64,000 bases of DNA from Flavobacterium hibisci. GTDB taxonomy: Bacteria > Bacteroidota > Bacteroidia > Flavobacteriales > Flavobacteriaceae. Position 1 is the first letter of the stretch. Each line of letters opens with the position of its first letter. Location: positions 62,001 to 126,000 of the forward strand of contig NZ_JAIQDW010000003.1 in assembly GCF_020026925.1 (NCBI RefSeq), given 5' to 3'. Shown here piece by piece: positions 43,535 to 52,842 of this stretch. The notes beneath the pieces were generated by a model, which saw only the letters and a list, made by a program, of their open reading frames with translations, was not told the DNA's origin and ran no database searches. The translations under genes and the position numbers were made by a program.

Positions 43535-45061
43535 TTAATGTTTAAAATGACGTGTTCCTGTAAATACCATTGCAAGATTATTTTCGTTGCAATAATTTAT
43601 GCTTAATTCGTCTTTTATTGAACCTCCTGGCTGAATTACAGCAGTTATTCCTGCTTTTTTAGCTAATTCTACACAGTCAGGAAATGGGAAAAAGGCATCA
43701 CTTGCCATTGAAGCACCATTTAAATCAAATCCGAAAGCTTTTGCTTTATCAACTGCCTGAATCAAAGCGTCAACTCTTGAAGTCTGACCTGTACCAGATG
43801 AAATCAATGTTCCGTTTTTAGCAAATACAATTGTGTTCGATTTTGTATTCTTGCAGATTTTAGAAGCAAAGATCAAATCTTCGATCTCCTGAGCAGTAGG
43901 TTCTGTAATTGTAACGGTTTTTAAATGCTCTTTATTATCTGTAATATTATTTCTGTCCTGAATTAACAAACCATTAAGACAAGTTCTTACTTGGCGGGAT
44001 GGTAATTCAACTTCATTCTGAATTAAAATAATTCTATTCTTTTTCTCTTGCAAAATACTGATAGCCTGATCATCGTACGATGGGGCAATAACAACTTCGC
44101 AGAATAATTTGTTGATTTCCTGTGCTGTTTCAACATCAATTTTTGTGTTAGAAATTAACACTCCGCCAAAAGCAGAAGTAGGATCACAAGCTAAAGCTGC
44201 TAAATAAGCTTCGCTGATTGTTTTTCTTGAAGCTAATCCGCAGGCATTATTATGTTTTAAAATTGCAAATGTTGGTCCGTCTGTTTTAAATTCAGCAATT
44301 AAATTTACTGCAGCATCAACATCTAATAAATTGTTGTATGATAATTCTTTTCCGTGAACTTTTTTGAACATAGCGTCAAAATCTCCGAAGAAAAATCCTT
44401 TTTGGTGAGGGTTTTCACCGTATCTTAAAACCTGACCGTTTGCAATGCTTTCTTTGTAAATAGTCTCGTCGGTATTAAAATAATTAAAAATAGCTCCGTC
44501 ATAGTGAGAAGAAACGTGGAAAGCCTTTGTAGCAAACAATCTTCTGTTTTCTAGAGTTGTTGCCCCATCTTGCTCTGTAATCAAATCTAAAAGTAAGCTG
44601 TATTCGTTTACTGAAGCTACGATTACTGTGTCTTTGAAATTTTTTGCACCTGCGCGGATTAATGAAATTCCGCCAATGTCAATTTTTTCAATAATATCTT
44701 GTTCGCTTGCGCCAGAAGCAACTGTTTTTTCAAAAGGGTATAAATCAACAATAACCAAATCAATCTGCGGAATATTAAATTCCTTCATTTGCTGCACATC
44801 ACTTTCATTGTCTTGACGATTCAAGATTCCACCAAAAATTTTTGGATGCAAAGTTTTTACTCTTCCGCCAAGAATTTCAGGAAAAGAAGTTATATCTTCA
44901 ACAGGAACTACCGGAATACCAAGGTTTTTAATAAAATCTTCAGTACCGCCAGTTGAATAAAGTGTAACATTTTGCTCATGTAATTTTCTAACGATTGGCT
45001 CTAATCCATCTTTCGAAAAAACAGATATTAATGCTGATTGTATTTTTTTAGTTGTGCTCAT
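43535..45061 (-). CDS. purH: Bifunctional AICAR transformylase/IMP cyclohydrolase
   Basis: The last two steps of purine synthesis. The N-terminal MGS-like cyclohydrolase domain begins SALISVFSKDGLEPI and includes YSTGGTEDFIK. The transformylase domain contains LRYGENPHQKG, LKHNNACGLA and the C-terminal ASDAFFPFPD and QPGGSIKD. 508 residues from the ATG at 45061. It lies upstream of mreB on the same strand. Confidence 0.96.
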   Translation of the reverse strand: MSTTKKIQSALISVFSKDGLEPIVRKLHEQNVTLYSTGGTEDFIKNLGIPVVPVEDITSFPEILGGRVKTLHPKIFGGILNRQDNESDVQQMKEFNIPQIDLVIVDLYPFEKTVASGASEQDIIEKIDIGGISLIRAGAKNFKDTVIVASVNEYSLLLDLITEQDGATTLENRRLFATKAFHVSSHYDGAIFNYFNTDETIYKESIANGQVLRYGENPHQKGFFFGDFDAMFKKVHGKELSYNNLLDVDAAVNLIAEFKTDGPTFAILKHNNACGLASRKTISEAYLAALACDPTSAFGGVLISNTKIDVETAQEINKLFCEVVIAPSYDDQAISILQEKKNRIILIQNEVELPSRQVRTCLNGLLIQDRNNITDNKEHLKTVTITEPTAQEIEDLIFASKICKNTKSNTIVFAKNGTLISSGTGQTSRVDALIQAVDKAKAFGFDLNGASMASDAFFPFPDCVELAKKAGITAVIQPGGSIKDELSINYCNENNLAMVFTGTRHFKH

Positions 45062-45085
45062 TGTGTAGTTATAATTTTCAGACTG

Positions 45086-45093
45086 CAAAAGTA
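45086..45093 (-). promoter_or_regulatory. Candidate -7 promoter element of purH
   Basis: TACTTTTG followed by C on the minus strand matches TAnnTTTG exactly, 25 bp before the start. Confidence 0.6.
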
Positions 45094-45180
45094 GTTTTTT
45101 TTGATTATATATTTAAAGGAATTCTTGTAACATTATATTAAAAAAATCTACTGATGAGTTAGTTACCTTTTATTAGGTTT

Positions 45181-45209
45181 TTGATTTAAATTTATTGAAT
45201 TTTACTTTA
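45181..45209 (+). promoter_or_regulatory. Candidate promoter of the ABC permease gene
   Basis: TTG (45181-45183), 19 nt, then TACTTTA (45203-45209), one mismatch from TAnnTTTG. The start codon is 17 bp downstream. Confidence 0.45.
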
Positions 45210-45225
45210 TCGAAAAAACGAACAT

Positions 45226-46473
45226 ATGCTACTTTATCTTAGGTTATTAAAAGAAAGTCTGAGCTTTGCCATTAATGCTTTACGAAATAATAAATTGCGA
45301 ACATTATTATCACTGTTAGGTGTGACTATTGGTATTTTTTCGATTATTGCTGTATTGGCGGCTGTTGATTCCCTCGATAGAAAAATTTCAAAAGATTTAA
45401 GTAGTTTAGATAAAAATACAATTTATTTAATGAAATATAACTTTGGCCCATCTGAAATTCCACAATGGAAAAGAGAGCAGTTTCCAAATGTAAAATATGA
45501 TGAATATATTGCCCTGAAAAACTCTCTGAATAATACAGATCAGGTAGGTTATCAGCTATTTGTAAATAGAGAAACTTTAAAATATGATTCGAAAACCGTT
45601 GCCGATGTAAATATGATTCCTTCTTCTTTCGAAATGGTTAATATTGACGGATTGAGTTTTGACAAAGGAAGATTTTATAATGAATCCGAATCGAATTCAG
45701 GAACTCCCGTAATTGTTTTAGGTTATGATATTGCCAATGGACTTTTTGGAGAAAGCGATCCTATTGGGAAAAATATTCGTCTATACGGACAGCGTTTTAC
45801 GGTTATCGGAGTAATGACAAAACAAGGGGCAGGGTTTTTCGGAGACAGTAATGATACTTCTGTGTATTTCCCGGCTAATTTCCTGCGTAGAATGTACGGC
45901 GACAGCGATTCGATGACACCAGTAATTGTTTTAAAACCGGTAAAAGGTGTAGATATGGATGCTTATAAAGCAGAAGTTGCTCAAAAACTAAGAGCAATTC
46001 GCGGAATGAAAGCAGGGGAGATGGATAATTTCTTTATAAATGTACTTTCCGGATTTACCGATTTTATTGATGGAATTCTCGGTCAAATGAATGTTGTAGG
46101 GTGGATTATCAGCGGGTTTTCTCTTTTAGTTGGAGGTTTTGGAATCGCTAATATTATGTTCGTATCGGTAAAAGAAAGAACGAATTTAATCGGAATTCAA
46201 AAATCATTGGGAGCGAAGAATAAATTTATTCTGTTCCAGTTTTTATTTGAAGCTATAATTCTTTCGGTAATTGGTGGAATTATTGGTTTGCTGATGGTTT
46301 GGGGAATTGCTGTAATCCTCACAAAAGTGCTTGATTTTGATTTTGTTTTAAGTTTGGGGAATATTCTTTTAGGAACTGGTTTAGCCGCACTTATCGGATT
46401 GATTTCGGGAATTCTGCCGGCAATTTCGGCGGCAAATTTAGATCCTGTTGAGGCTATTCGGACGGGAATGTGA
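45226..46473 (+). CDS. MacB-type ABC transporter permease
   Basis: 415 residues: an N-terminal helix, a periplasmic MacB-PCD domain (about residues 50-270) and three C-terminal FtsX helices (GGFGIANIMFVSVKERTNLIG). No ATPase gene is adjacent. Such permeases export peptides, antibiotics or lipoproteins, or take part in stress signalling. Single gene by context. Confidence 0.9.
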   Translation: MLLYLRLLKESLSFAINALRNNKLRTLLSLLGVTIGIFSIIAVLAAVDSLDRKISKDLSSLDKNTIYLMKYNFGPSEIPQWKREQFPNVKYDEYIALKNSLNNTDQVGYQLFVNRETLKYDSKTVADVNMIPSSFEMVNIDGLSFDKGRFYNESESNSGTPVIVLGYDIANGLFGESDPIGKNIRLYGQRFTVIGVMTKQGAGFFGDSNDTSVYFPANFLRRMYGDSDSMTPVIVLKPVKGVDMDAYKAEVAQKLRAIRGMKAGEMDNFFINVLSGFTDFIDGILGQMNVVGWIISGFSLLVGGFGIANIMFVSVKERTNLIGIQKSLGAKNKFILFQFLFEAIILSVIGGIIGLLMVWGIAVILTKVLDFDFVLSLGNILLGTGLAALIGLISGILPAISAANLDPVEAIRTGM

Positions 46474-46552
46474 TTTTTGAGGTTCAAAGGTTCAGAGTAA
46501 CAAAGGTTCAAAGTTTTTTTGACAGAATTTTAATTTTAACCCAGAGAAATAA

Positions 46553-46651
46553 ATTCCATAGGAATTAAATATCGGTAGCAACGGAATTTATTTTCCGTTG
46601 AAAAAATGAAATCACACATTCAGAAGTTCCGTAGGAACGACACATTGGTAG
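46553..46651. repeat. Paired TTCCrTAGGAAy intergenic repeats
   Basis: Two 26-nt units (46553-46578 and 46626-46651) share 19 of 26 positions and the frame TTCC-x-TAGGAA...ATxGGTAG. The outer pair of the palindrome changes from A/T to G/C, keeping symmetry. Between them CAACGGAA (46579-46586) and TTCCGTTG (46593-46600) form another hairpin. Confidence 0.6.
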
Positions 46652-46660
46652 ATATAAAAA

Positions 46661-46687
46661 AATCCCAGAAAGCAATTTTCCGGGATT
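46661..46687 (-). terminator. Rho-independent terminator of accD
   Basis: AATCCC (46661-46666) and GGGATT (46682-46687); on the minus strand the stem is followed by T7. It lies 26 bp after the accD stop. Confidence 0.75.
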
Positions 46688-46712
46688 TTGTGTTTTTAGA
46701 AAAGTATAAAAC

Positions 46713-47570
46713 TTATTTTCTAATATCATTATTCTGAATCAAATCAATATATAAATTGATCTTATCTTTCAATTCTTTTCTAGGCGTGATAAAGTCAAGG
46801 AAGCCGTGCTCTAAAAGAAACTCAGCAGTCTGGAAACCTTCCGGTAAATCTTTTCCTGTGGTATCACGTACAACACGCGGACCAGCAAAACCAATCAAAG
46901 CGCCCGGCTCAGAGATGTTGATGTCTCCTAACATTGCGTAAGATGCAGTTGTTCCACCCGTTGTAGGGTCTGTACAAAGAGAGATATAAGGTAATTTAGC
47001 TTCTGCTAATTGAGCCAGTTTTACAGAAGTTTTGGCTAATTGCATTAAAGAATAAGCAGCTTCCATCATACGAGCTCCACCAGACTTGGAAATCATTACA
47101 AAAGGTAATTTATTTTTGATTGCGTGATCAATACCTCTTGCGATCTTTTCCCCTACAACTGCTCCCATAGATCCACCAATAAAAGCGAAATCCATACAGC
47201 AGATTACAAGTTCTTTTCCTTTAGATTTTCCTACTCCGGTACGTACAGCGTCTTTAAGGTGCGTTTTTTCCATTACATCTTTCAAACGCTCTGCATATTT
47301 TTTTGTATCCACAAAATGCAAAGGATCTTTTGATGTCATGTTTTTATCTAACTCAACAAATTCGTTGTTGTCGAATAAAATTTCAAAATAGGTTGCGCTT
47401 CCAATTCGAACGTGAAAATCATCTTCAGGGCTTACGAATAAGTTTCTCGCTAATTCGTCTGCATCAATAATTTTTCCGGTAGGAGATTTGTACCACAATC
47501 CTTTCGGAACGTCCATCTTGTCTTCTGTCGCAGTCGTAATCCCTTTTTCCTGTCTTTTAAACCAAGCCAT
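46713..47570 (-). CDS. accD: Acetyl-CoA carboxylase carboxyltransferase subunit beta, zinc-finger-less
   Basis: With AccA it transfers carboxyl from biotin to acetyl-CoA in fatty acid synthesis. The carboxyltransferase core is clear ([46 protein letters not shown]). The N-terminal zinc-ribbon region is present in length ([15 protein letters not shown], then [12 protein letters not shown]), but all four cysteines of the usual Cys4 finger are replaced. 285 residues. The adjacent fba gene lies upstream on the same strand. Confidence 0.94.
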   Translation of the reverse strand: MAWFKRQEKGITTATEDKMDVPKGLWYKSPTGKIIDADELARNLFVSPEDDFHVRIGSATYFEILFDNNEFVELDKNMTSKDPLHFVDTKKYAERLKDVMEKTHLKDAVRTGVGKSKGKELVICCMDFAFIGGSMGAVVGEKIARGIDHAIKNKLPFVMISKSGGARMMEAAYSLMQLAKTSVKLAQLAEAKLPYISLCTDPTTGGTTASYAMLGDINISEPGALIGFAGPRVVRDTTGKDLPEGFQTAEFLLEHGFLDFITPRKELKDKINLYIDLIQNNDIRK

Positions 47571-47591
47571 ATTGAATGTTTTATTTGTTTG

Positions 47592-47650
47592 AGGTTTCAG
47601 GTTTCAAGTTGCGAAACCTGAAGCCTGAAACTTTAAACTTGAAACTTTTT
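47592..47650. repeat. TTTCARG-type intergenic repeat between fba and accD
   Basis: GGTTTCAGGTTTCAAGTT then GAAACCTGAAGCCTGAAAC and a third TTGAAAC unit, giving an imperfect inverted array. Related to copies at 14023, 32155 and 58222. Confidence 0.65.
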
Positions 47651-47652
47651 TA

Positions 47653-48720
47653 TTATAGTGTATTCACGTTATTCAAATCTGCAAAAGCTTGCTCCAATCT
47701 TGCGTTGAATGTTACTTCGCTTTCACGAACCCATCTTCTTGGGTCATAATATTTTTTGTTTGGAGCATCCGGGCCTTCTGGGTTACCAATTTGAGATTTC
47801 AAATAGTCAAGGTTTTTAACCATATAATCCCGGATTCCTTCAGTATATGCAAATTGTAAATCGGTATCAATATTCATTTTGATCACTCCGTAGCTGATTC
47901 CTTCTCTGATTTCTTCAAGTGTAGAACCAGAACCTCCGTGGAAAACGAAATCTACAGGGTTATGACCTGTATTGAATTTCTTTTGAACGAAATCCTGAGA
48001 ATTTTTTAAGATTTTTGGAGTCAATTTTACGTTTCCTGGTTTGTAAACACCGTGAACGTTTCCAAAAGCAGCAGCAATTGTAAATTTAGGACTTACTTTA
48101 GATAATTCTTCGTAAGCATAAGCTACTTCTTCTGGCTGAGTGTATAATTTGGAGCTATCAACGTCAGAGTTGTCAACGCCATCTTCTTCACCACCTGTAA
48201 TACCAAGTTCGATTTCTAATGTCATTCCCATTTTGCTCATTCTTGCCAAATATTCTTTACAGATCTCAATGTTTTCTTCGATTGGCTCCTCAGACAAATC
48301 GATCATATGAGAACTGAATAATGGTTTTCCTGTTTCTGCAAAATGTTTTTCAGATGCATCTAACAAACCATCAATCCAAGGCAATAATTTTTTTGCGCAG
48401 TGGTCAGTATGTAAAATTACAGTTGCACCGTAAGCTTCTGCTAAAGTATGAATGTGTTTTGCTCCTGCAATACCACCTGCGATTGCTGCTTTTTCACCTG
48501 CATTCGATAATCCTTTTCCAGCGTTGAATTGCGCTCCTCCATTAGAGAACTGAATGATAACCGGAGCATTTAGTTTTGCTGCAGTTTCAAGAACGCCATT
48601 AATTGTGCTTGATCCGGTTACGTTTACTGCCGGAAGTGCAAATCCTTTTTCTTTTGCATAATTAAAGATTTCCTGAACCTGATCTCCTGTAGCTACTCCT
48701 GGTTTAATATTGTGTGCCAT
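47653..48720 (-). CDS. fbaA: Class II fructose-bisphosphate aldolase
   Basis: A zinc-dependent glycolytic aldolase. 355 residues with the metal-binding HTDHCAKK (about residue 108), GVYKPGNVKLTP and the C-terminal VFHGGSGSTLEEI followed by KMNIDTDLQFAYTEGIR. The long form of class IIA. It has its own promoter element 38 bp upstream. Confidence 0.95.
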   Translation of the reverse strand: MAHNIKPGVATGDQVQEIFNYAKEKGFALPAVNVTGSSTINGVLETAAKLNAPVIIQFSNGGAQFNAGKGLSNAGEKAAIAGGIAGAKHIHTLAEAYGATVILHTDHCAKKLLPWIDGLLDASEKHFAETGKPLFSSHMIDLSEEPIEENIEICKEYLARMSKMGMTLEIELGITGGEEDGVDNSDVDSSKLYTQPEEVAYAYEELSKVSPKFTIAAAFGNVHGVYKPGNVKLTPKILKNSQDFVQKKFNTGHNPVDFVFHGGSGSTLEEIREGISYGVIKMNIDTDLQFAYTEGIRDYMVKNLDYLKSQIGNPEGPDAPNKKYYDPRRWVRESEVTFNARLEQAFADLNNVNTL

Positions 48721-48757
48721 TGTAATTTTTTTTAGTTGTTTTTAGGTTTTTAGGTTG

Positions 48758-48765
48758 CAAAAATA
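48758..48765 (-). promoter_or_regulatory. Candidate -7 promoter element of fbaA
   Basis: TATTTTTG followed by C on the minus strand matches TAnnTTTG exactly. Confidence 0.55.
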
Positions 48766-48779
48766 AGAATTAATTAGCA

Positions 48780-51353
48780 TTAGAACGGATAATTTATCCC
48801 AAAATTTAAAACTGAATGCCCAAAATTGTATTCTCTGAACCAACGTTTGCCCGGTTCATGCGCCGGATTATAAGTCTTAAAGCCTAAATCTAAACGAATA
48901 ACAAAAAAGCTTAAATCATATCGCAAACCAAATCCGCTTCCTAAAGCAATTTCTTCGAAATCGTTTAAGCCAGAGAATTTTGCCTTTTCATCAGTTACAT
49001 TATCGAGTACATTCCAGATATTTCCGGCGTCAGCAAAGATTGCACCTTTAACATCTCCGAAGATTTTGAATCGAAATTCCCCACTTAGGGCGAGCTTCAT
49101 ATTGGCTTCATTAAAGTCATTTACTGCATTTGTACTTCCCGGACCTAACGCATAAGGCTGCCAGGCGCGATTGTCATTTGATCCTCCGGAATAATAACTT
49201 CGTGAAAAAGGAATATAATCTGAGTTTCCAAAAGGAATTGCAATACCAAAAAAGCTTCGGACAGCCAGTACTTTTTCTTTGCCAAAATCCCAGTGTTTAA
49301 TATAATCAAATTCGGTTTTAATATATTCTGAATATTCAAGATTAAATATTTCGTAATTGCCTCTTGAGTTTTTAGGAAGGCTTACTACGCCTGAAATGGC
49401 AGATAATAGAGTTCCTGCTGATTCTATTTTAGTTTTAAACTGATAAAAAGTATTATCTGCCAAATCTTTTTTGGTTGTTTTGGTAAATGTATAACTAGTG
49501 GCCAAAATAAAGTCATTTTCAGTAAGACGTACCCTTCTTTCTTCTATACCCTGAACGTCTTTGTATTTTGAATCCGATGCTGTCAATGCTGTTCTGTTAT
49601 TTATAACATCATTAGTAAAATCTGAGGCTCCTTTAGGTATAGTCAGGTTTTTATTGGCTTGTTCTTCTGGTGTATCTCCCCAGTTGTTGTTATTGATATT
49701 GTAATCTTTTCCAATACTATTCAATTCATCATAAGAAGAAGTATATACTTTAAAATAGTTATCCGGATTCAGATTACGGACATATTGTGCGTTTAGTAAA
49801 TCTAATTTTGCTGAATTGTATCTTTTTGGAGACCATAGGTAAGACAGGCCGCCTGTGAAGTTTTCCTTGTCTAGTCCAATGTTTCTTTGTTTAGAAAAAC
49901 CGGCGGAAATTGACGTGGACGGGATCATGCTTTTCGGAATAATTTTTTCTGTTCCAAAAGGCATTAAGATTCTTGGGAAATTAAGTTTCATGTCAACTCC
50001 ATATTCCGAAACATTAAAGAAATTATTATTAGGATTTGCCATGTCTTTTGATGACCCTATGTTTACACGAGCAGAAATTTCTAAGGTTTCAGCCCTGTTA
50101 AATACATTTCGAATTGTTTCTGAAACACTGGCTCCAATTCCAAAATCCTGAATATTGGAATGTGTTAAATCTAAGCTTGCGCCAAAGCTGTATTTTTTTC
50201 TTGGTGTCAGATAGACTTTTGCAATTAGAGATTGTGCTGTCGAATCTCGTTTATCAACTTCATATTGTATTGATGGGTAATTGAAAATTTTCAGATTGTT
50301 TAAGTAGCGGGAAGAAAGAGTAGTCCTAAAATCGGCATAAGTTCCTCCCTTTGTAATAAAAATAGCATCTGTAATAGCGCGGGGTTTGTATTTTAATTTG
50401 TCATAACTATACAAATTAAAGTTGTTGTAAGTGGTGCTGTCCTTTATTTGGCTTTTTGCCCGTGCAGGAGAATAATCAGTATAAATATTTACGTCACTTA
50501 TTTTATACAGTTTAAAAGGTTCTGTCCTGCTGGAATCTTTTTCCTGAATACTGTTGTCTTTGATGATTAAATTTATGTCCGCCTTATTTTTTTTGCCAAT
50601 GGTATCAACATCAAAGGTGACATATGTAGGCTGGAAATAGTAGGCTCCGTGATTTCTAAAATAGGTAGTAATACGATTTTTTTCTTCTTCAAAATCGCTG
50701 GTTTTGAATTGGTTACCTGATTTTAAAAATGAAGGCTCCGGGTTTGTTTTATATAATGAATCCAAAGCAGGTGTGCTTATGTTTTGTCTAATAGAATCCA
50801 AAGTAAAAACATTTCCGGTTGTAATATTGTAGTTGATTTTTGCTTTTTTATAGCCTACCGTGTCAATGTTGTAATTCATGGCTACATTAAAATAGCCATT
50901 GTTAAAATAATAGGATTTTAAACGAACTAATGTTTTTTTGGTTTTTGAAGTATCAATGATAACAGGAGGCTCACCGGTTCTTTTTAAGAATTCATGAATT
51001 CCTTTGTATAAAAATGACTGTCCAAGACGGTCTACTTGTTTAGCAGATAATATTTTAGATTGGCGCTCATATTTTCCTGGATTGTTTTTAAATTTTGCCT
51101 GATAACTAGAATCAGGATTTAATTTTGCCAGATTATATAAATTTAAACGCAGACGAAATCCTAATAAGTTACTGTTTGGTTTCTGATACATCTGATCTGA
51201 AGCAGTTTCATCATTAGTAGATTTTCCGTTTACAATAATATCATTTTTTATAAGTAAATTTTTTCCGTCCGGAACTCGTTTCACTGCATTACAAGCACAA
51301 ATAAGTATTGCTATTAGAATAAATGCTGTTATTTTTGTAAAAATCTTTTTCAA
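48780..51353 (-). CDS. tamL: TamL: BamA/TamA-family outer-membrane assembly lipoprotein
   Basis: 857 residues with a lipoprotein signal (lipobox region LICAC) rather than the ordinary signal of TamA, the mark of Bacteroidota TamL. Two or three POTRA-type domains (for example residues 30-330) are followed by a 16-strand BamA-type barrel ending in VLNFGINYPF. It is thought to work with TamB in outer-membrane biogenesis. Translation begins at a TTG (51353), since no ATG is available before the signal. Divergent from an RNA methyltransferase. Confidence 0.9.
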   Translation of the reverse strand: MKKIFTKITAFILIAILICACNAVKRVPDGKNLLIKNDIIVNGKSTNDETASDQMYQKPNSNLLGFRLRLNLYNLAKLNPDSSYQAKFKNNPGKYERQSKILSAKQVDRLGQSFLYKGIHEFLKRTGEPPVIIDTSKTKKTLVRLKSYYFNNGYFNVAMNYNIDTVGYKKAKINYNITTGNVFTLDSIRQNISTPALDSLYKTNPEPSFLKSGNQFKTSDFEEEKNRITTYFRNHGAYYFQPTYVTFDVDTIGKKNKADINLIIKDNSIQEKDSSRTEPFKLYKISDVNIYTDYSPARAKSQIKDSTTYNNFNLYSYDKLKYKPRAITDAIFITKGGTYADFRTTLSSRYLNNLKIFNYPSIQYEVDKRDSTAQSLIAKVYLTPRKKYSFGASLDLTHSNIQDFGIGASVSETIRNVFNRAETLEISARVNIGSSKDMANPNNNFFNVSEYGVDMKLNFPRILMPFGTEKIIPKSMIPSTSISAGFSKQRNIGLDKENFTGGLSYLWSPKRYNSAKLDLLNAQYVRNLNPDNYFKVYTSSYDELNSIGKDYNINNNNWGDTPEEQANKNLTIPKGASDFTNDVINNRTALTASDSKYKDVQGIEERRVRLTENDFILATSYTFTKTTKKDLADNTFYQFKTKIESAGTLLSAISGVVSLPKNSRGNYEIFNLEYSEYIKTEFDYIKHWDFGKEKVLAVRSFFGIAIPFGNSDYIPFSRSYYSGGSNDNRAWQPYALGPGSTNAVNDFNEANMKLALSGEFRFKIFGDVKGAIFADAGNIWNVLDNVTDEKAKFSGLNDFEEIALGSGFGLRYDLSFFVIRLDLGFKTYNPAHEPGKRWFREYNFGHSVLNFGINYPF

Positions 51354-51373
51354 GTGTTTTTAAATATTTAATT

Positions 51374-51381
51374 CAAAAGTA
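51374..51381 (-). promoter_or_regulatory. Candidate -7 promoter element of tamL
   Basis: TACTTTTG on the minus strand matches TAnnTTTG exactly, 21 bp before the TTG start. Confidence 0.55.
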
Positions 51382-51392
51382 CATTATATTTT

Positions 51393-52121
51393 ATGATTAG
51401 TAAAAACCAAATAAAACTTATAACAGGTTTACATCAAAAAAAGCAACGTTTTGCTAATCAATTATTCTTTGCTGAAGGAATAAAGGTAATTCAGGAATTA
51501 TTACAGTCCAATTTTGAATTAGAGTATTTATTCACAACACAAAATGATTTTGAAACGGTTGGGACTTCAAAACGTTTTCCTGTTACGGAACAGGAACTTA
51601 AAAAAATAAGTGCTTTATCAACTCCAAATACATGTCTGGCAGTATTCAAAATCCCTGCCGAAAATACAATAATCGACTCGGGCTTGATTTTAGCTTTAGA
51701 TGATATTCGTGATCCGGGAAATCTAGGAACCATTTTAAGGCTTTGCGATTGGTTTGGAATTCAACAAATTATTTGCTCAAAAGAAACTGTCGATATCTAC
51801 AACCCAAAGGTAGTGCAGGCCACAATGGGATCTATTGCCAGAGTAAATGTAAATTATGTCGATTTGAAATCTTTTATAACAAACGCAAAATTGCCTGTAT
51901 TTGGAACTTTTATGAATGGCGAAAATATTTATCAGTCAGTACTGCCTCAAAATGGAATCATTATTATGGGTAATGAAGCCAATGGTATTTCAGCAGAAAT
52001 TGAAAAAACAGTAACAAGCCGACTCACAATTCCCAGATTTGGTAAACTACAAAAAACCGAAAGTTTAAATGTAGCCACCGCTACTGCTATTGTTCTTAGT
52101 GAGTTTAAACGAAATAGTTAG
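51393..52121 (+). CDS. SpoU/TrmH-family RNA 2'-O-methyltransferase
   Basis: 242 residues: an N-terminal substrate-binding domain (FFAEGIKVIQELL) and a SPOUT domain with the three motifs LDDIRDPGNLGTILRLCDWF, IMGNEANGIS and LTIPRFGKLQKTESLNVATA. It modifies rRNA or tRNA; the exact target cannot be told. The position next to tamL is common in Bacteroidota. Confidence 0.92.
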   Translation: MISKNQIKLITGLHQKKQRFANQLFFAEGIKVIQELLQSNFELEYLFTTQNDFETVGTSKRFPVTEQELKKISALSTPNTCLAVFKIPAENTIIDSGLILALDDIRDPGNLGTILRLCDWFGIQQIICSKETVDIYNPKVVQATMGSIARVNVNYVDLKSFITNAKLPVFGTFMNGENIYQSVLPQNGIIIMGNEANGISAEIEKTVTSRLTIPRFGKLQKTESLNVATATAIVLSEFKRNS

Positions 52122-52130
52122 GATTTTGTT

Positions 52131-52841
52131 TTAATGAAAAGTAAAATTTATTAAAATTGCCCTTGATTTCATCGAATCGATGTTGTCTGTCCATGGACTC
52201 GGCTGACCAGGATTATCACGAACTAATTCATCTGTTATTCCAAACATGCCTCTGATGGAGGGAGAAAAAATAAAATATTCAGAAAAAATATCGATGCCAA
52301 AACCAATTTCATAAGCAGAACTCCATGATTTAGTCCTAAATGTGCCCTCAAAGTTGTCGTCCTTTGACTTTGAATTACTGGATAAATTTAGAGTGGTAGA
52401 AAGTCCTCCTGTTAAATAAGGACGGATATTTCCTGTACGTAATGCCGAAAATTTTAATAGTAACGGAAAATGAATATAAGTACTGTTTACCTCTCTTAAA
52501 TAATCACTTTCTGAATTTCCTACTCCCGAAAAATGCAAATCTCGTTTTGTGTAGTATAAACCCGGTTCAAAACGCAAATTTACATATTCCTGTAGTCTTA
52601 AATCTGCAACAACCCCAACATTAAATCCTGTTGTTTTCTTTACCTGGATATCTTCTGTGACTTCTTTGTAATCAAATTTAAAGTCAAAGCTGTTAAAGCC
52701 TAAATAATAACCAAAGTATAAACGTTGTTTCTGCCAGTTTTCCAGATTAATAATAGGATCTTTGCTAAACATGCTTTTAGCAAATTGTGAATATCCCTGT
52801 GCTGATAATACTAATAAAATTAAGACTACTGTTTTTTTCAT
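52131..52841 (-). CDS. porT: PorT-family outer-membrane protein of the type IX secretion system
   Basis: 236 residues with a signal peptide (MKKTVVLILLVLSAQGYSQ) and an eight-strand-type beta-barrel. Conserved features are YFGYYLGFNSFDFKFDY, LRFEPGLYYTKRDLHF, YIHFPLLLKFSALR and the C-terminal SRAILINFTFH. The match to PorT/SprT is supported by its position one base after ubiE, the arrangement seen in flavobacteria. PorT is required for type IX secretion and gliding, though its mechanism is unclear. Confidence 0.85.
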   Translation of the reverse strand: MKKTVVLILLVLSAQGYSQFAKSMFSKDPIINLENWQKQRLYFGYYLGFNSFDFKFDYKEVTEDIQVKKTTGFNVGVVADLRLQEYVNLRFEPGLYYTKRDLHFSGVGNSESDYLREVNSTYIHFPLLLKFSALRTGNIRPYLTGGLSTTLNLSSNSKSKDDNFEGTFRTKSWSSAYEIGFGIDIFSEYFIFSPSIRGMFGITDELVRDNPGQPSPWTDNIDSMKSRAILINFTFH

Positions 52842-52842
52842 A

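Noticed and set aside
46474..46520. GGTTCAAAG repeats after the ABC permease as members of the TTTCARG family
   Set aside because: The unit differs (GGTTCAAAG rather than TTTCARG) and the three copies are irregular; not enough to join the family.
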